A stretch of 35,688 bases of DNA, taken from contig NHDG01000103.1 in the NCBI GenBank assembly GCA_002167285.1, positions 1 to 35,688 of the forward strand. The letters run 5' to 3'. A program made the position numbers and the translations under genes. This DNA is from Planctomycetia bacterium TMED53. Its GTDB lineage: Bacteria; Planctomycetota; UBA8108; UBA1146. Below are positions 26,013 through 33,502 of this stretch, piece by piece (the first letter of the stretch is position 1; each line of letters starts with the position of its first letter). A model generated the notes under the pieces. That model ran no database searches. It had not been told where the DNA came from and was given only the letters and a program-made list of their open reading frames with translations.

Positions 26013-26143
26013 TTCAGGGGGAAAACCGCCCCTGTGACCCTTCTCAGTAACGCTTTAGAAGGGCACAGGCAAGGGCCAATAAACGTTCACTTCATCGGCT
26101 ACGGTTCCCTTGTGAGGGCGGAACTTGAGCGGGAAAATGGGAT

Positions 26144-26971
26144 ATGGACACGACACCGGCAATTCGCCGCAGAATACGGAAGATCATGAAGAACTCCGAA
26201 GCTGACACTTCGAACCCCGAGACTTCAGAATGGTACGAGCGTGCCTTTCAGGCTGAGTACCTGGAGGTCTACCCCGCCCGTACCGTCGAAGCGGCTGAGC
26301 GGGAGGTGGAAGCCGCACTGAGGTGGCTATCCCCTGGGTCCGGTGATCGCTGTCTCGATCTGTGCTGTGGGGCAGGTCGGCATTCCCATTGGTTGGCAAA
26401 ATCCACAGTTGATTTGCACGCCCTTGATTTGTCCGCAGAGCTTCTTGAGCAGGCGCAGCAAAAGTTGCCGGAGAAGGTCAAGCTGCACCGTGGCGATATG
26501 CGCCAGCTTCCTTTTGAAGATCAGTTCTTCGATCACGTGATGATGTTTTTCACCTCCTTTGGTTACTTCGAAGAGGATGAGGAGAACAGCAGGGTTTTGG
26601 CAGAGGTGGCTCGGGTCGTTCGTCCTGGAGGAGGATTCCTCCTCGATCTTCCAGATCGAGAATCGACTCTGAAGAGTCTTGTTCCCAACAGTCAACGCAG
26701 AGTCGGAGAGTTGACCATCGAAGAGGCGAGAAGCATCACCGCCGATGGCAAGAGGGTTGAGAAGCAGGTCAGCCTGAAGGGACCCTCCGGAGAAGAAGGC
26801 TACATCGAATCGGTACGCCTCTTTTCCGCTGAAGAGGTCACCTCGATGCTGAAGCAGGAGGGTTGGGGTGATATTCGCTGTTATGGCGATTGGAATGACC
26901 AGCCCCATCGATCCGGCGAGTCACCAAGGATGATTTTTTCTGCTCGGCGTTCCCAGGCGGAGTCGAAATGA
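26144..26971 (+). CDS. Class I SAM-dependent methyltransferase
   Basis: The 275-aa protein has a Rossmann methyltransferase core. Motif I is CLDLCCGAGRHSHWLA (~68-83), followed by LHALDLSAELLEQAQ, HRGDMRQLPFEDQFFDHVMM and VRPGGGFLLDLPD. The final ~90 residues form a small mixed domain seen in many small-molecule methyltransferases. The substrate cannot be read from the sequence. Its stop overlaps the bshC start (ATGA), so it belongs to the bacillithiol operon; action on a thiol or a pathway intermediate is possible but only suggested by position. The start is uncertain: the ATG at 26186, with GGAAG close upstream, gives MKNSEADTSNPE and may be the real one; 26144 is the longest option. Confidence 0.85.
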   Translation: MDTTPAIRRRIRKIMKNSEADTSNPETSEWYERAFQAEYLEVYPARTVEAAEREVEAALRWLSPGSGDRCLDLCCGAGRHSHWLAKSTVDLHALDLSAELLEQAQQKLPEKVKLHRGDMRQLPFEDQFFDHVMMFFTSFGYFEEDEENSRVLAEVARVVRPGGGFLLDLPDRESTLKSLVPNSQRRVGELTIEEARSITADGKRVEKQVSLKGPSGEEGYIESVRLFSAEEVTSMLKQEGWGDIRCYGDWNDQPHRSGESPRMIFSARRSQAESK

Positions 26972-28584
26972 ATTCGCACCATGAATCTCCCTCTGGCAAA
27001 GCGACGTTATCCGATGCGCTCGACTTGCGTCTCAAAGGAGGAGCCGCTGAAGAGGCCATCATGGGCCCCATCGCCATCGATGCGGAGTCTGTCGCGGATC
27101 ACATCGAGCGCCATCGTCACGATCCTGAAAAGCGCAACAAGTGGTTCGAGGCCCTTCGACCCACCTGGGAGGCAATGGACCTGTCTGCGGGTTCAAAGGG
27201 GGCTTTGGCCAAGTTACAGGATCCCGATTGCCGCGTGGTGATGACGGGACAGCAGCCAGCTCTGTGGGGTGGCCCGCTCCTGTGCATGATGAAGTTGCTG
27301 GCGGCAACGAGATTGGTGGCAGATCTCGAAGGCAGGGGAATCCCTGCGGTCGCGCTCTTTTGGATCGCCGATGATGATCACGATACTGGCGAGCTCGACC
27401 CCGGTTGGTTTCGCTCTCGATCAAAAGTGATCAATCCCTTCCCCAGGGGCAAAGTACCGATTTCAAGCCTCTCACTCTCGGAAGAGCAAGAATCCGCCAC
27501 TGAACGACTTCGAGCGGCCATCGAAGCTGCTCCGGCAGCGAGTGATTTGCTCAAGCGAATCGACGATGAAGTTTCGTCGGTATCATCACCTTCGCAGCAG
27601 TTCGTGAAGATTTTACAAATGCTCGCTCCCGATGAATCTTGGCTACCGGTGTTTCCAAAGTTACTACGGACTTTGCAATGGCCCTGGATTGAAAGAGCAG
27701 CCAAAGACACGAGCCAGTTTCAAAGCTGGGTTAGCGCGGCGAGTGACGAGCAACTGGCACAGGGAATCCCCGCTCCGGTAAAGGTGCGTGGGGGAGCTCC
27801 TTTCTTCTTTGTTGATTCTGCAGGGGAAAGGGTTCGGCCGGAAAAATCGAAAGAGTATTCGCAAGAGAATCTGATTGAACTGAAGGATCGACTCTCTGCA
27901 GATGCCCTGCTTCGAAGTGTGGTTCAGGATGGAATTTTTGAACCCGCTGCTGTGGTTTTGGGAGTGACCGAATGGTGTTACACCTTGCAGACCCGCGAAG
28001 TTCGGCGTGCATGGCAGGTTTCTCAGCCACTATGGCTTCCTCGACCCAGCTTACGTCCACTGGAAGCGGAGTTGGTCGAGCACTTCAGGGAACTGGGAGT
28101 GAGCGTCGAGCGTCTATCCCCAGAGTTGGATATCGCAAATGTGATTCCTTCACCGCGTGGCCAACTGAAGGGGCTCGAATTGGATCAGGCGGTCGCGGAG
28201 ATCTTGCAACGACTGAAAGAGTTGGAAGATGGGGATATGGCGAACCCCGCCCTGCGACGCAGGGCTCGCAGATTGTCATTACAATGGCAACGTCAACTGG
28301 AAGCTCTAAAGGTGGCCATCGATCATGGGCTCGACCGTGATGTGGAAGCACGCCGTCATCGATTGCGAGATATGCTTCAACAAGCTTTCCCGAGTGGTAA
28401 AGAGCAGGAGCGGTGTCGCAACTTGCTCGATCTGGTCGCATGGCATGGCGAAGAGGTGATCTCGCAGGCGAAAGAGCAAATCACCGCGGCGATCACCCGT
28501 TGGGATGGTGCCGTTAAGCCATGGATCTTGCCAAGTTTGAACGTCACTTGCGAAGAGGAGGACTCTGATGCAACCCCTTCCTGA
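26968..28584 (+). CDS. bshC: Bacillithiol synthase BshC (putative cysteine adding enzyme)
   Basis: BshC catalyses the last step of bacillithiol synthesis, adding cysteine to glucosaminyl-malate. The 538-aa length is normal for the YllA/BshC family. The nucleotide-binding-like N-terminal part has VVMTGQQPALWGGPLLCMMK at about residues 91-110 and VALFWIADDDHDTGELD at about 129-145, both hallmark segments of BshC. A long helical C-terminal arm follows (RRARRLSLQWQRQLEALKVA). ATG overlaps the methyltransferase stop, and bshB1 starts inside its last codons. Identification is strengthened by bshB1 and bshA being next. Confidence 0.94.
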   Translation: MNSHHESPSGKATLSDALDLRLKGGAAEEAIMGPIAIDAESVADHIERHRHDPEKRNKWFEALRPTWEAMDLSAGSKGALAKLQDPDCRVVMTGQQPALWGGPLLCMMKLLAATRLVADLEGRGIPAVALFWIADDDHDTGELDPGWFRSRSKVINPFPRGKVPISSLSLSEEQESATERLRAAIEAAPAASDLLKRIDDEVSSVSSPSQQFVKILQMLAPDESWLPVFPKLLRTLQWPWIERAAKDTSQFQSWVSAASDEQLAQGIPAPVKVRGGAPFFFVDSAGERVRPEKSKEYSQENLIELKDRLSADALLRSVVQDGIFEPAAVVLGVTEWCYTLQTREVRRAWQVSQPLWLPRPSLRPLEAELVEHFRELGVSVERLSPELDIANVIPSPRGQLKGLELDQAVAEILQRLKELEDGDMANPALRRRARRLSLQWQRQLEALKVAIDHGLDRDVEARRHRLRDMLQQAFPSGKEQERCRNLLDLVAWHGEEVISQAKEQITAAITRWDGAVKPWILPSLNVTCEEEDSDATPS

Positions 28585-29332
28585 TTCCCTCGATCTTTTG
28601 GTCGTTGCTGCTCACCCGGATGATGCGGAGATCTCCATCGGCGGCACGATCTTGGCGACCCTTTCAGCGGGTCACCGTGTTGGAATCGTCGATCTGACCC
28701 GTGGTGAACTTTCGAGTCGTGGGACCCCAGAGTTGCGCGCTCAGGAAACAGCCGCAGCGACCGAGATTTTAGGGGTTCACTTCCGTACTTGCCTCGATCT
28801 ACCGGATGGAGCGGTTCGAGATACGGATGAAGCGCGAGAAAAGTTGGTGGCGGTCGTACGGCATACTCGCCCACGAATCTTGCTCGCACCTTGGAGAGAT
28901 GACCTGCACCCGGACCATGCTGGAGCGGGCTTGCTGGCTTATCGAAGTCTCTACCTGGGAGGAGTGAAGATGTATCCAGGGGGAACACCAGCGGCGATTC
29001 AGCATCGGCCAGCGACCCTCGGATATTACATGTGTCACACCCCCTTCGATCCCAGTGTCATCGTCGATGTCACCGACCACTGGTCGCGTAAATGTGAAGC
29101 GGTGCAATGTTACGCTTCCCAGTTCCACCAGCCGGGTCAGGACGGGCCACCAACGAAGATTTCACGCCCCGAGTTCATGCTCGCGGTGGAAGGGCGGGCC
29201 CGTGATTTGGGAAGCCGCGTGGGAGTCGAGTTCGGTGAAGCCCTTCGCTGGCAAGATCCCCCGGCGGTCTCCAATCCTGTCGATGTCATTACAGGCAAGG
29301 GTTTGAGCTCCAATGAATCGAAAGAGGCCTGA
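28568..29332 (+). CDS. bshB1: GlcNAc-malate deacetylase BshB1 (LmbE/PIG-L family)
   Basis: Zinc-dependent deacetylase that converts GlcNAc-malate to glucosaminyl-malate in bacillithiol synthesis. The 254-aa product carries VVAAHPDDAEISIGGTI, with the zinc-binding HPDD at residues 16-19, then IVDLTRGELSSRGTPELRAQE and the second metal motif HPDH at 114-117. YRSLYLGGVKMYPGG is typical of the BshB1 subgroup rather than the mycothiol or PIG-L enzymes. ATG at 28568 is preceded by GAGGAGG and overlaps the bshC end by 17 nt. bshA follows directly. Confidence 0.93.
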   Translation: MQPLPDSLDLLVVAAHPDDAEISIGGTILATLSAGHRVGIVDLTRGELSSRGTPELRAQETAAATEILGVHFRTCLDLPDGAVRDTDEAREKLVAVVRHTRPRILLAPWRDDLHPDHAGAGLLAYRSLYLGGVKMYPGGTPAAIQHRPATLGYYMCHTPFDPSVIVDVTDHWSRKCEAVQCYASQFHQPGQDGPPTKISRPEFMLAVEGRARDLGSRVGVEFGEALRWQDPPAVSNPVDVITGKGLSSNESKEA

Positions 29333-29333
29333 T

Positions 29334-30464
29334 ATGAAGATTGCCATGGTTTGCCATCCGACCCATGGAGGTAGCGGGGTGGTCGCTTCTGAATTGGGAA
29401 TGAGGCTTGCCGGCAAGGGGCATGAGGTTCACTTCGTTTCCCATGAGCGACCTTTTCGTCTCGACCCGATGACGATCGGAGTCCACTTCCACCGGGTTCA
29501 TGTTTCTTCATACCCACTTTTCCGTTATCCGCCTTACGCCCTCGCCTTGGCAAATCAGTTGTCGCGGGTCATCCAGGATCACGACATCGACATCGTTCAC
29601 GCCCATTATGCGATTCCCCACTCCCTCGCGGGAATCTTGGCGCGAAACATGAATCGTGATCGCGACGTCAAAGTGGTGACGACTCTGCATGGAACCGACA
29701 TCACTTTGGTCGGTACGGATCCCTCCTACACCGACATCACGCGGTGGGCGATGGAGGAGAGTGACTACGTAACAGGAGTCAGTGATTGGCTCGCTGAAGA
29801 AACACAGCAAACACTGGGGCAGCAGTTGATTGTGAAAACGATTCCCAACGCTGTCGATACGGAAGCCTTTTCACCAGAGAAAGCGTGCCCGAATCTTCGT
29901 CAAAGGTTCTGCTCCGGCGGTGAGCTTTTGGTCGCTCACGTCAGCAACTTTCGACCGGTTAAACGAACGGAAGATGTCATCCGAATCTTTGCCAAGGCCT
30001 CTGAAGGTTTATCGGTAAGGATGTTGATGATCGGAGACGGCCCTGACAGGGCCGCGGCAGAAGCGGAGGCACGCAGATTGTCGATCTGGGACCGTGTCGA
30101 ATGGCTTGGCATCATCGACGATACCGCTCCATTACTAGCATCCTCTGACCTATTTCTCTTACCCAGCGAAAATGAGTCCTTTGGACTCGCAGCTTTAGAA
30201 GCGATGGCTTGTGGTCTGCCCGTCGTCGCCACCGGTTCTGGAGGGATCCCCGAAGTCGTGATCGAGGGAGAGACAGGCTCGCTGGCGGCGGTCGGTGATA
30301 TCGAAACCTTGGCCCGAAAAGCCCGTGAACTGATCGAAGACGAGGAGCGTCGCTCCAGCTTTGCCGGTACTGCTCGCCAACGGGTTCTCGAACGCTTCCG
30401 TTGGGATCCCGTGATCGAGCAGTACGAAACCGCCTACGGGCAGCTCTTCTCCGGCGGATCGTGA
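29334..30464 (+). CDS. bshA: N-acetyl-alpha-D-glucosaminyl L-malate synthase BshA
   Basis: GT4-family glycosyltransferase that joins UDP-GlcNAc and L-malate, the first step of bacillithiol synthesis. With the ATG at 29334 the product is 376 aa, the usual size. It begins MKIAMVCHPTHGGSGVVASE, a BshA hallmark, with HAHYAIPHSLAGILA and TTLHGTDITLVGTDPSY in the N-terminal domain. The GT4 nucleotide-sugar motif LLPSENESFGLAALEAMACG is near residue 275. The ORF track starts 7 codons earlier at 29313, inside bshB1. I prefer 29334, which has AGAGG seven bases upstream and lies just past the bshB1 stop. The 3' end overlaps mogA on the other strand by 31 nt. Confidence 0.95.
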   Translation: MKIAMVCHPTHGGSGVVASELGMRLAGKGHEVHFVSHERPFRLDPMTIGVHFHRVHVSSYPLFRYPPYALALANQLSRVIQDHDIDIVHAHYAIPHSLAGILARNMNRDRDVKVVTTLHGTDITLVGTDPSYTDITRWAMEESDYVTGVSDWLAEETQQTLGQQLIVKTIPNAVDTEAFSPEKACPNLRQRFCSGGELLVAHVSNFRPVKRTEDVIRIFAKASEGLSVRMLMIGDGPDRAAAEAEARRLSIWDRVEWLGIIDDTAPLLASSDLFLLPSENESFGLAALEAMACGLPVVATGSGGIPEVVIEGETGSLAAVGDIETLARKARELIEDEERRSSFAGTARQRVLERFRWDPVIEQYETAYGQLFSGGS

Positions 30465-30979
30465 GGAGCGGGGGCTGCATCCTCCGCTTCGATATCGGGG
30501 CCTCCAGCAGTTTCTATTGCGTGTGGGATCGCTGGCCAAATCTCCTCCAGGCACTCTGCGATCGCTTTCGGATTTCCTGGTAGATTGATGACCAGACAGG
30601 TGCCGATCCGACCAGCGATGGCCCGGGAGAGGATGGCCGTGGGCACCCGATCCCAAGTCTTTGCGCGCATCTTTTCACCGAATCCAGGAATCAAAACTTC
30701 ACAGGCATCGGCGGTCGCTTCCGGAGTGACATCCCGAGGGCCGAAGCCGGTACCACCGGTGGTGATGATCAGGCAGCAGGTCGCAGACATCTCCTCGATG
30801 GCCTGACAGATTCCAGCGCGGTCATCAGAGACGATGCGCATTTCAAATGGGGGGGAGGAGGGGATTTTTGGTTCGAGCCAGCGGCGTACCTCGGGTCCGC
30901 CCTTATCCTCGTAGACCCCTCTGTAAGCGCGGTCTGAGATCGTTAGAACGCCAATGGCGGGTAATTGGGGTGAATTCAT
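30434..30979 (-). CDS. mogA: Molybdopterin adenylyltransferase MogA
   Basis: MogA/MoaB family enzyme that adenylates molybdopterin before molybdenum insertion. The 181-aa product has the family order: IGVLTISDRAYRGVYEDKGG at the start, IITTGGTGFGPRDVTPEATA in the middle (the MPT-binding glycine motif), then LIPGFGEKMRAKTW and LVINLPGNPKAIAECLEEIW. The YxDKGG N terminus and RDVTPEAT followed by PGFGE fit MogA better than MoaB, though the two are close. The C-terminal acidic/proline tail (DIEAEDAAPAPHDPPEK) is unusual. The gene is convergent with bshA and overlaps its last 31 nt. No other molybdenum cofactor gene is nearby. Confidence 0.92.
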   Translation of the reverse strand: MNSPQLPAIGVLTISDRAYRGVYEDKGGPEVRRWLEPKIPSSPPFEMRIVSDDRAGICQAIEEMSATCCLIITTGGTGFGPRDVTPEATADACEVLIPGFGEKMRAKTWDRVPTAILSRAIAGRIGTCLVINLPGNPKAIAECLEEIWPAIPHAIETAGGPDIEAEDAAPAPHDPPEKSCP

Positions 30980-31297
30980 CGGTCCAGCCTGCCTTTCAAA
31001 AGCACCATAAACCCCGATTCAGCACTGAGAAAGGGCTACAAATTCCCCCTTATCTGAGGAACAATGGAGGAATCGTGGATTGAGGGGTGCGCCAAAAAAT
31101 CTGGAAATTCCGCGAGGGATCTCCACGGGGTTGGCGTCTTCCTGTTGTGAGGCACATTTTGTGGCGTTTGAAGAGCGATAAGCTGTGCCTAACTTCACCA
31201 ATTTGGTCACGAATACGATCACCAAACAGAGCCCGGCTGGTTTTATCAGTTCGGATTTTTGACAGTTCGAACTTTTACCAGTTCAGAGAGGATCATC
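30980..31297. other. Intergenic region upstream of first VWA gene
   Basis: This 318-nt region lies between divergent mogA and the first VWA gene. I see no gene in it. Just before the VWA start there are three copies of CAGTTC at an exact 16-nt period (31247, 31263, 31279). No clear -35/-10 pair stands out. Confidence 0.5.
31247..31284 (+). repeat. Triplet of CAGTTC at 16-nt period upstream of VWA gene
   Basis: CAGTTC occurs at 31247, 31263 and 31279, with T-rich spacers between copies. The third copy runs into the ribosome site AGAGG. The even spacing could reflect a regulator-binding array or a decayed short duplication. Confidence 0.45.
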
Positions 31298-31978
31298 ATG
31301 CGTAGCCTGACCCTCATTTTTGCCTTTTTGTTCGTCATTACGACCGCGGGGTGGATGACTGCCCAATCGCCAGACGGTTCTCGCCGTCCCCTCGATCTTC
31401 CATCTGGAGGAGCTGGAGATGGAGATGAAGAAGAGGACGCCCCCGAGACGATCAACTTCTGGGGGGGTGAATACGAAGGGGATGCCTTCTTCTGGTGCCT
31501 CGATAAATCCTGCTCGATGGGTTGGAACGGGGAGATCGAAGATCTCAAGCAAGAGTTCACCCAGACCCTCAACTCCCTCTCTTCTCAGGCGGAGTTCGGA
31601 GTGGTGGCCTTCTCTGAAGGTCACGTGGTTTGGAATCCGATGCCGCAGCGCGCCAATCCTGCCAACAAAGGCTCTGCTACAGCTTGGGTGCTGAACCTTC
31701 AGGCCGCCGGCTGGACCTGTCTCGGTCCTGCAGCTGTCGAAACCTTGAATATCGCCAACCAGTGTTCGAAAGCGATGAAGCAGGTCTTAGTTCTTTCTGA
31801 CGGAGAGCCCTACTGCAACGGAACCAACACGGCGACTCAGGTTCTGACCGATGTCGCTGCCGCTAACTGGCAGCAGATCCCGGTGAACACCATCTATATC
31901 GCCTCTGATACTGGTGGAATCTCGTTTATGCAGCAGCTTGCCGCCCAGAACAACGGAACCTTCTACCAGCCCCAGTAA
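31298..31978 (+). CDS. Exported VWA-domain protein, first paralogue
   Basis: The 226-aa protein has a signal peptide (MRSLTLIFAFLFVITTAGWM), a short proline/acidic linker (RPLDLPSGGAGDGDEEEDA), and one von Willebrand factor A domain. The metal-binding (MIDAS) motif is DKSCS at residue 69, with a cysteine where glycine is usual. Further MIDAS elements are GWTCLGPA and LSDGEP. Four cysteines recur in the domain. The ORF track starts 13 codons earlier at a TTG; the ATG at 31298 has AGAGG about 7 nt upstream and starts the signal peptide cleanly. VWA domains bind protein or matrix ligands via a metal. A second copy lies at 33503, so this is a local duplication. The ligand is unknown. It ends in an intrinsic terminator. 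Confidence 0.88.
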   Translation: MRSLTLIFAFLFVITTAGWMTAQSPDGSRRPLDLPSGGAGDGDEEEDAPETINFWGGEYEGDAFFWCLDKSCSMGWNGEIEDLKQEFTQTLNSLSSQAEFGVVAFSEGHVVWNPMPQRANPANKGSATAWVLNLQAAGWTCLGPAAVETLNIANQCSKAMKQVLVLSDGEPYCNGTNTATQVLTDVAAANWQQIPVNTIYIASDTGGISFMQQLAAQNNGTFYQPQ

Positions 31979-32000
31979 GCAAGGCGTTGGTACTAGGAAA

Positions 32001-32036
32001 AGGGTCGCAGTCCTGCCTGGGCTGCGACCCTTTTTT
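32001..32036 (+). terminator. Intrinsic terminator after first VWA gene
   Basis: AGGGTCGCAG (32001-32010) pairs with CTGCGACCCT (32022-32031), followed by a run of T to 32036. It lies 22 nt after the VWA stop codon. Confidence 0.93.
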
Positions 32037-32107
32037 CAATGCTGGAAGTCATCTTTGAAGCCGCGTCAATGACTGAATTCAGATGTTGAAACAGAGAACT
32101 TCGAATA

Positions 32108-32149
32108 CTGAGGAAGCAATGCTGAGGAAGCAATGCAGAAGAAGTAATG
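32108..32149 (+). repeat. Three tandem copies of a 14-nt repeat
   Basis: CTGAGGAAGCAATG occurs twice back to back (32108-32135). A third copy CAGAAGAAGTAATG (32136-32149) has three mismatches. The period is 14 nt, not a multiple of 3, so it does not look like coding repeat. It lies in the leader region between the VWA terminator and the micro-ORF. Confidence 0.7.
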
Positions 32150-32265
32150 AGTCGAACGCAGTTGGAACGAATGTTTCTCTATACTCGATTTTAGTTTGAG
32201 GCATGCCCTCATCAGCATGCCGAGAGCTCTGAAATGCCTGCCGCTCTCTCACCGAGAGGAGCGTC

Positions 32266-32343
32266 ATGAGACTATTGATGGTCTCTATCGCCCTGTTTTT
32301 TGCTGTGGAGGACAGGAGAACAGGAAGACAGGAGAACGGTTGA
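32266..32343 (+). CDS. 25-codon micro-ORF with signal-peptide-like start
   Basis: The frame begins MRLLMVSIALFFAVEDRRTG and stops at TGA 32341-32343, 12 nt before the ATG of the PfkB kinase. An excellent ribosome site (GAGAGGAGCGTC) precedes it. The first 14 residues look like a signal peptide; the rest is polar and contains an 11-nt direct repeat (GACAGGAGAAC at 32311 and 32327). It could be a leader peptide coupled to the kinase, or the truncated start of a lost gene like the VWA pair, whose first member has a similar ribosome site and start. It is too short for the ORF track. Function is unknown. Confidence 0.4.
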   Translation: MRLLMVSIALFFAVEDRRTGRQENG

Positions 32344-32355
32344 GTGGGAGGGTGT

Positions 32356-33312
32356 ATGCGTAAGAAAGTCGTCTGTCTTGGGGCCGTGGTCGCGGATCTG
32401 GTCGCTCTTCCAGTCGCTTCTCTTCCGCAACCTGGGGCTTCGGCGAGAACTCCGGAAATCACCCTACACATCGGCGGTTGCGCCGCTAATACGGCCACTG
32501 GTCTTGCCCGCCTCGGTCGCGAGGTTCAACTCTGTGGTGCGGTTGGGGCTGATCCATTCGGTCACTTTCTGGCGCAAGCACTTCAGGAAGAGGGTGTCAG
32601 CCTAGAGCACTTTCAGACTCGGAAGGGGCACCGCACCGGGAGCACTTTCGTCATCAATACCGAGGGAGAAGACCGACGCTTCATCTCTGATACCGGCGCG
32701 AATGATGGCGATTGGCCCCAGCAGGTGGGTGCTGATCTCCTCGAAAAAGCAGCGGTGCTCTCGGTTCACGCCCACGGATTGGCGGAGCGACCCGATGTGG
32801 GGGAACTCCTCGCTTGGTTTAAAGAAGCTCGTTCTCAAGGAGTCCGAGTGATCCTCGATATTATCTGTATTCCGGGACGGGCACTGATGGAGGAGTTGGA
32901 GCAGCTTCTTCCTTGGGTCGATCTCTTCACTCCAAACGAACAAGAGGCTCTCGCTTTAACTGGTGTTAAAGATATCCAAAAAGCAGCGCAAGCTTTTCAC
33001 GACATGGGAGCACAAACGGTGGTGGTGACCCGTGGTGCAGACGGGTTGATTTGGTGTGATTCAGAAAGCAGAGGTTCGTTGGTTGCTCCCCAAGTGGAAG
33101 AGGTCGATGCCACCGGGTGTGGTGATGGGTTCATCGCCGGGTGTATCGATGCTTATCTCGATGGAGAGTCTCTTACCGATCAATTACTGCGCGGAACTAT
33201 GGTCGGGGCTTTGGTGAGCCAGCAACCGGGCGCGATCAAGGGGCTTCCTCGTCGTTCAGAGCTTCAGCAGATGTTCCAGGAATATCGACACCTCCTTCCA
33301 GATCCTTCCTGA
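32356..33312 (+). CDS. PfkB-family carbohydrate kinase
   Basis: Ribokinase/PfkB family kinase that phosphorylates a sugar or nucleoside. The 318-aa product has the substrate-binding N-terminal part HIGGCAANTATGLARLGREV (the family's GG-x-x-x-N motif) and the C-terminal signature EEVDATGCGDGFIAGCI with catalytic Asp at residue 257. The usual GAGD is here GCGD, with cysteine in the anion hole. VDLFTPNEQEALALTG and VVVTRGADG are also typical. The substrate cannot be named. The ORF track starts at GTG 32344; I choose ATG 32356, which has GGGAGGG at the right distance. It lies between two VWA paralogues and may be a passenger in that neighbourhood. Confidence 0.93.
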   Translation: MRKKVVCLGAVVADLVALPVASLPQPGASARTPEITLHIGGCAANTATGLARLGREVQLCGAVGADPFGHFLAQALQEEGVSLEHFQTRKGHRTGSTFVINTEGEDRRFISDTGANDGDWPQQVGADLLEKAAVLSVHAHGLAERPDVGELLAWFKEARSQGVRVILDIICIPGRALMEELEQLLPWVDLFTPNEQEALALTGVKDIQKAAQAFHDMGAQTVVVTRGADGLIWCDSESRGSLVAPQVEEVDATGCGDGFIAGCIDAYLDGESLTDQLLRGTMVGALVSQQPGAIKGLPRRSELQQMFQEYRHLLPDPS

Positions 33313-33502
33313 AGTCGGCAGATATTGCACACAGGGCAAACTCTGTGCCTGGGAACCTTCCCGCTGATTGGCGCGTCAAACCGCTGATGGGGGAGACTTC
33401 TTCGGCAAAAGGCCACTGTTGTAGAAGGTCTGTCCGATAAAGCCCTGCTTTCCGGATGTACCAAATAACCCCGCGAAAATTTTGGAGAGAGGGAGGGATA
33501 CT

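Noticed and set aside
28377-28988. 203-aa minus-strand ORF over bshC/bshB1
   Set aside because: It is antisense to two well-identified genes and shows no domain.
31163-31176. GG-N10-GC pattern upstream of the first VWA gene
   Set aside because: Only the invariant dinucleotides match; the rest departs from the sigma-54 consensus, unlike the site before fliF.
33433-33440. TCCGATAA resembling a sigma-28 -10 element before the second VWA gene
   Set aside because: No TAAAGTTT-like -35 is found at the 11-nt spacing, so the match is likely chance.
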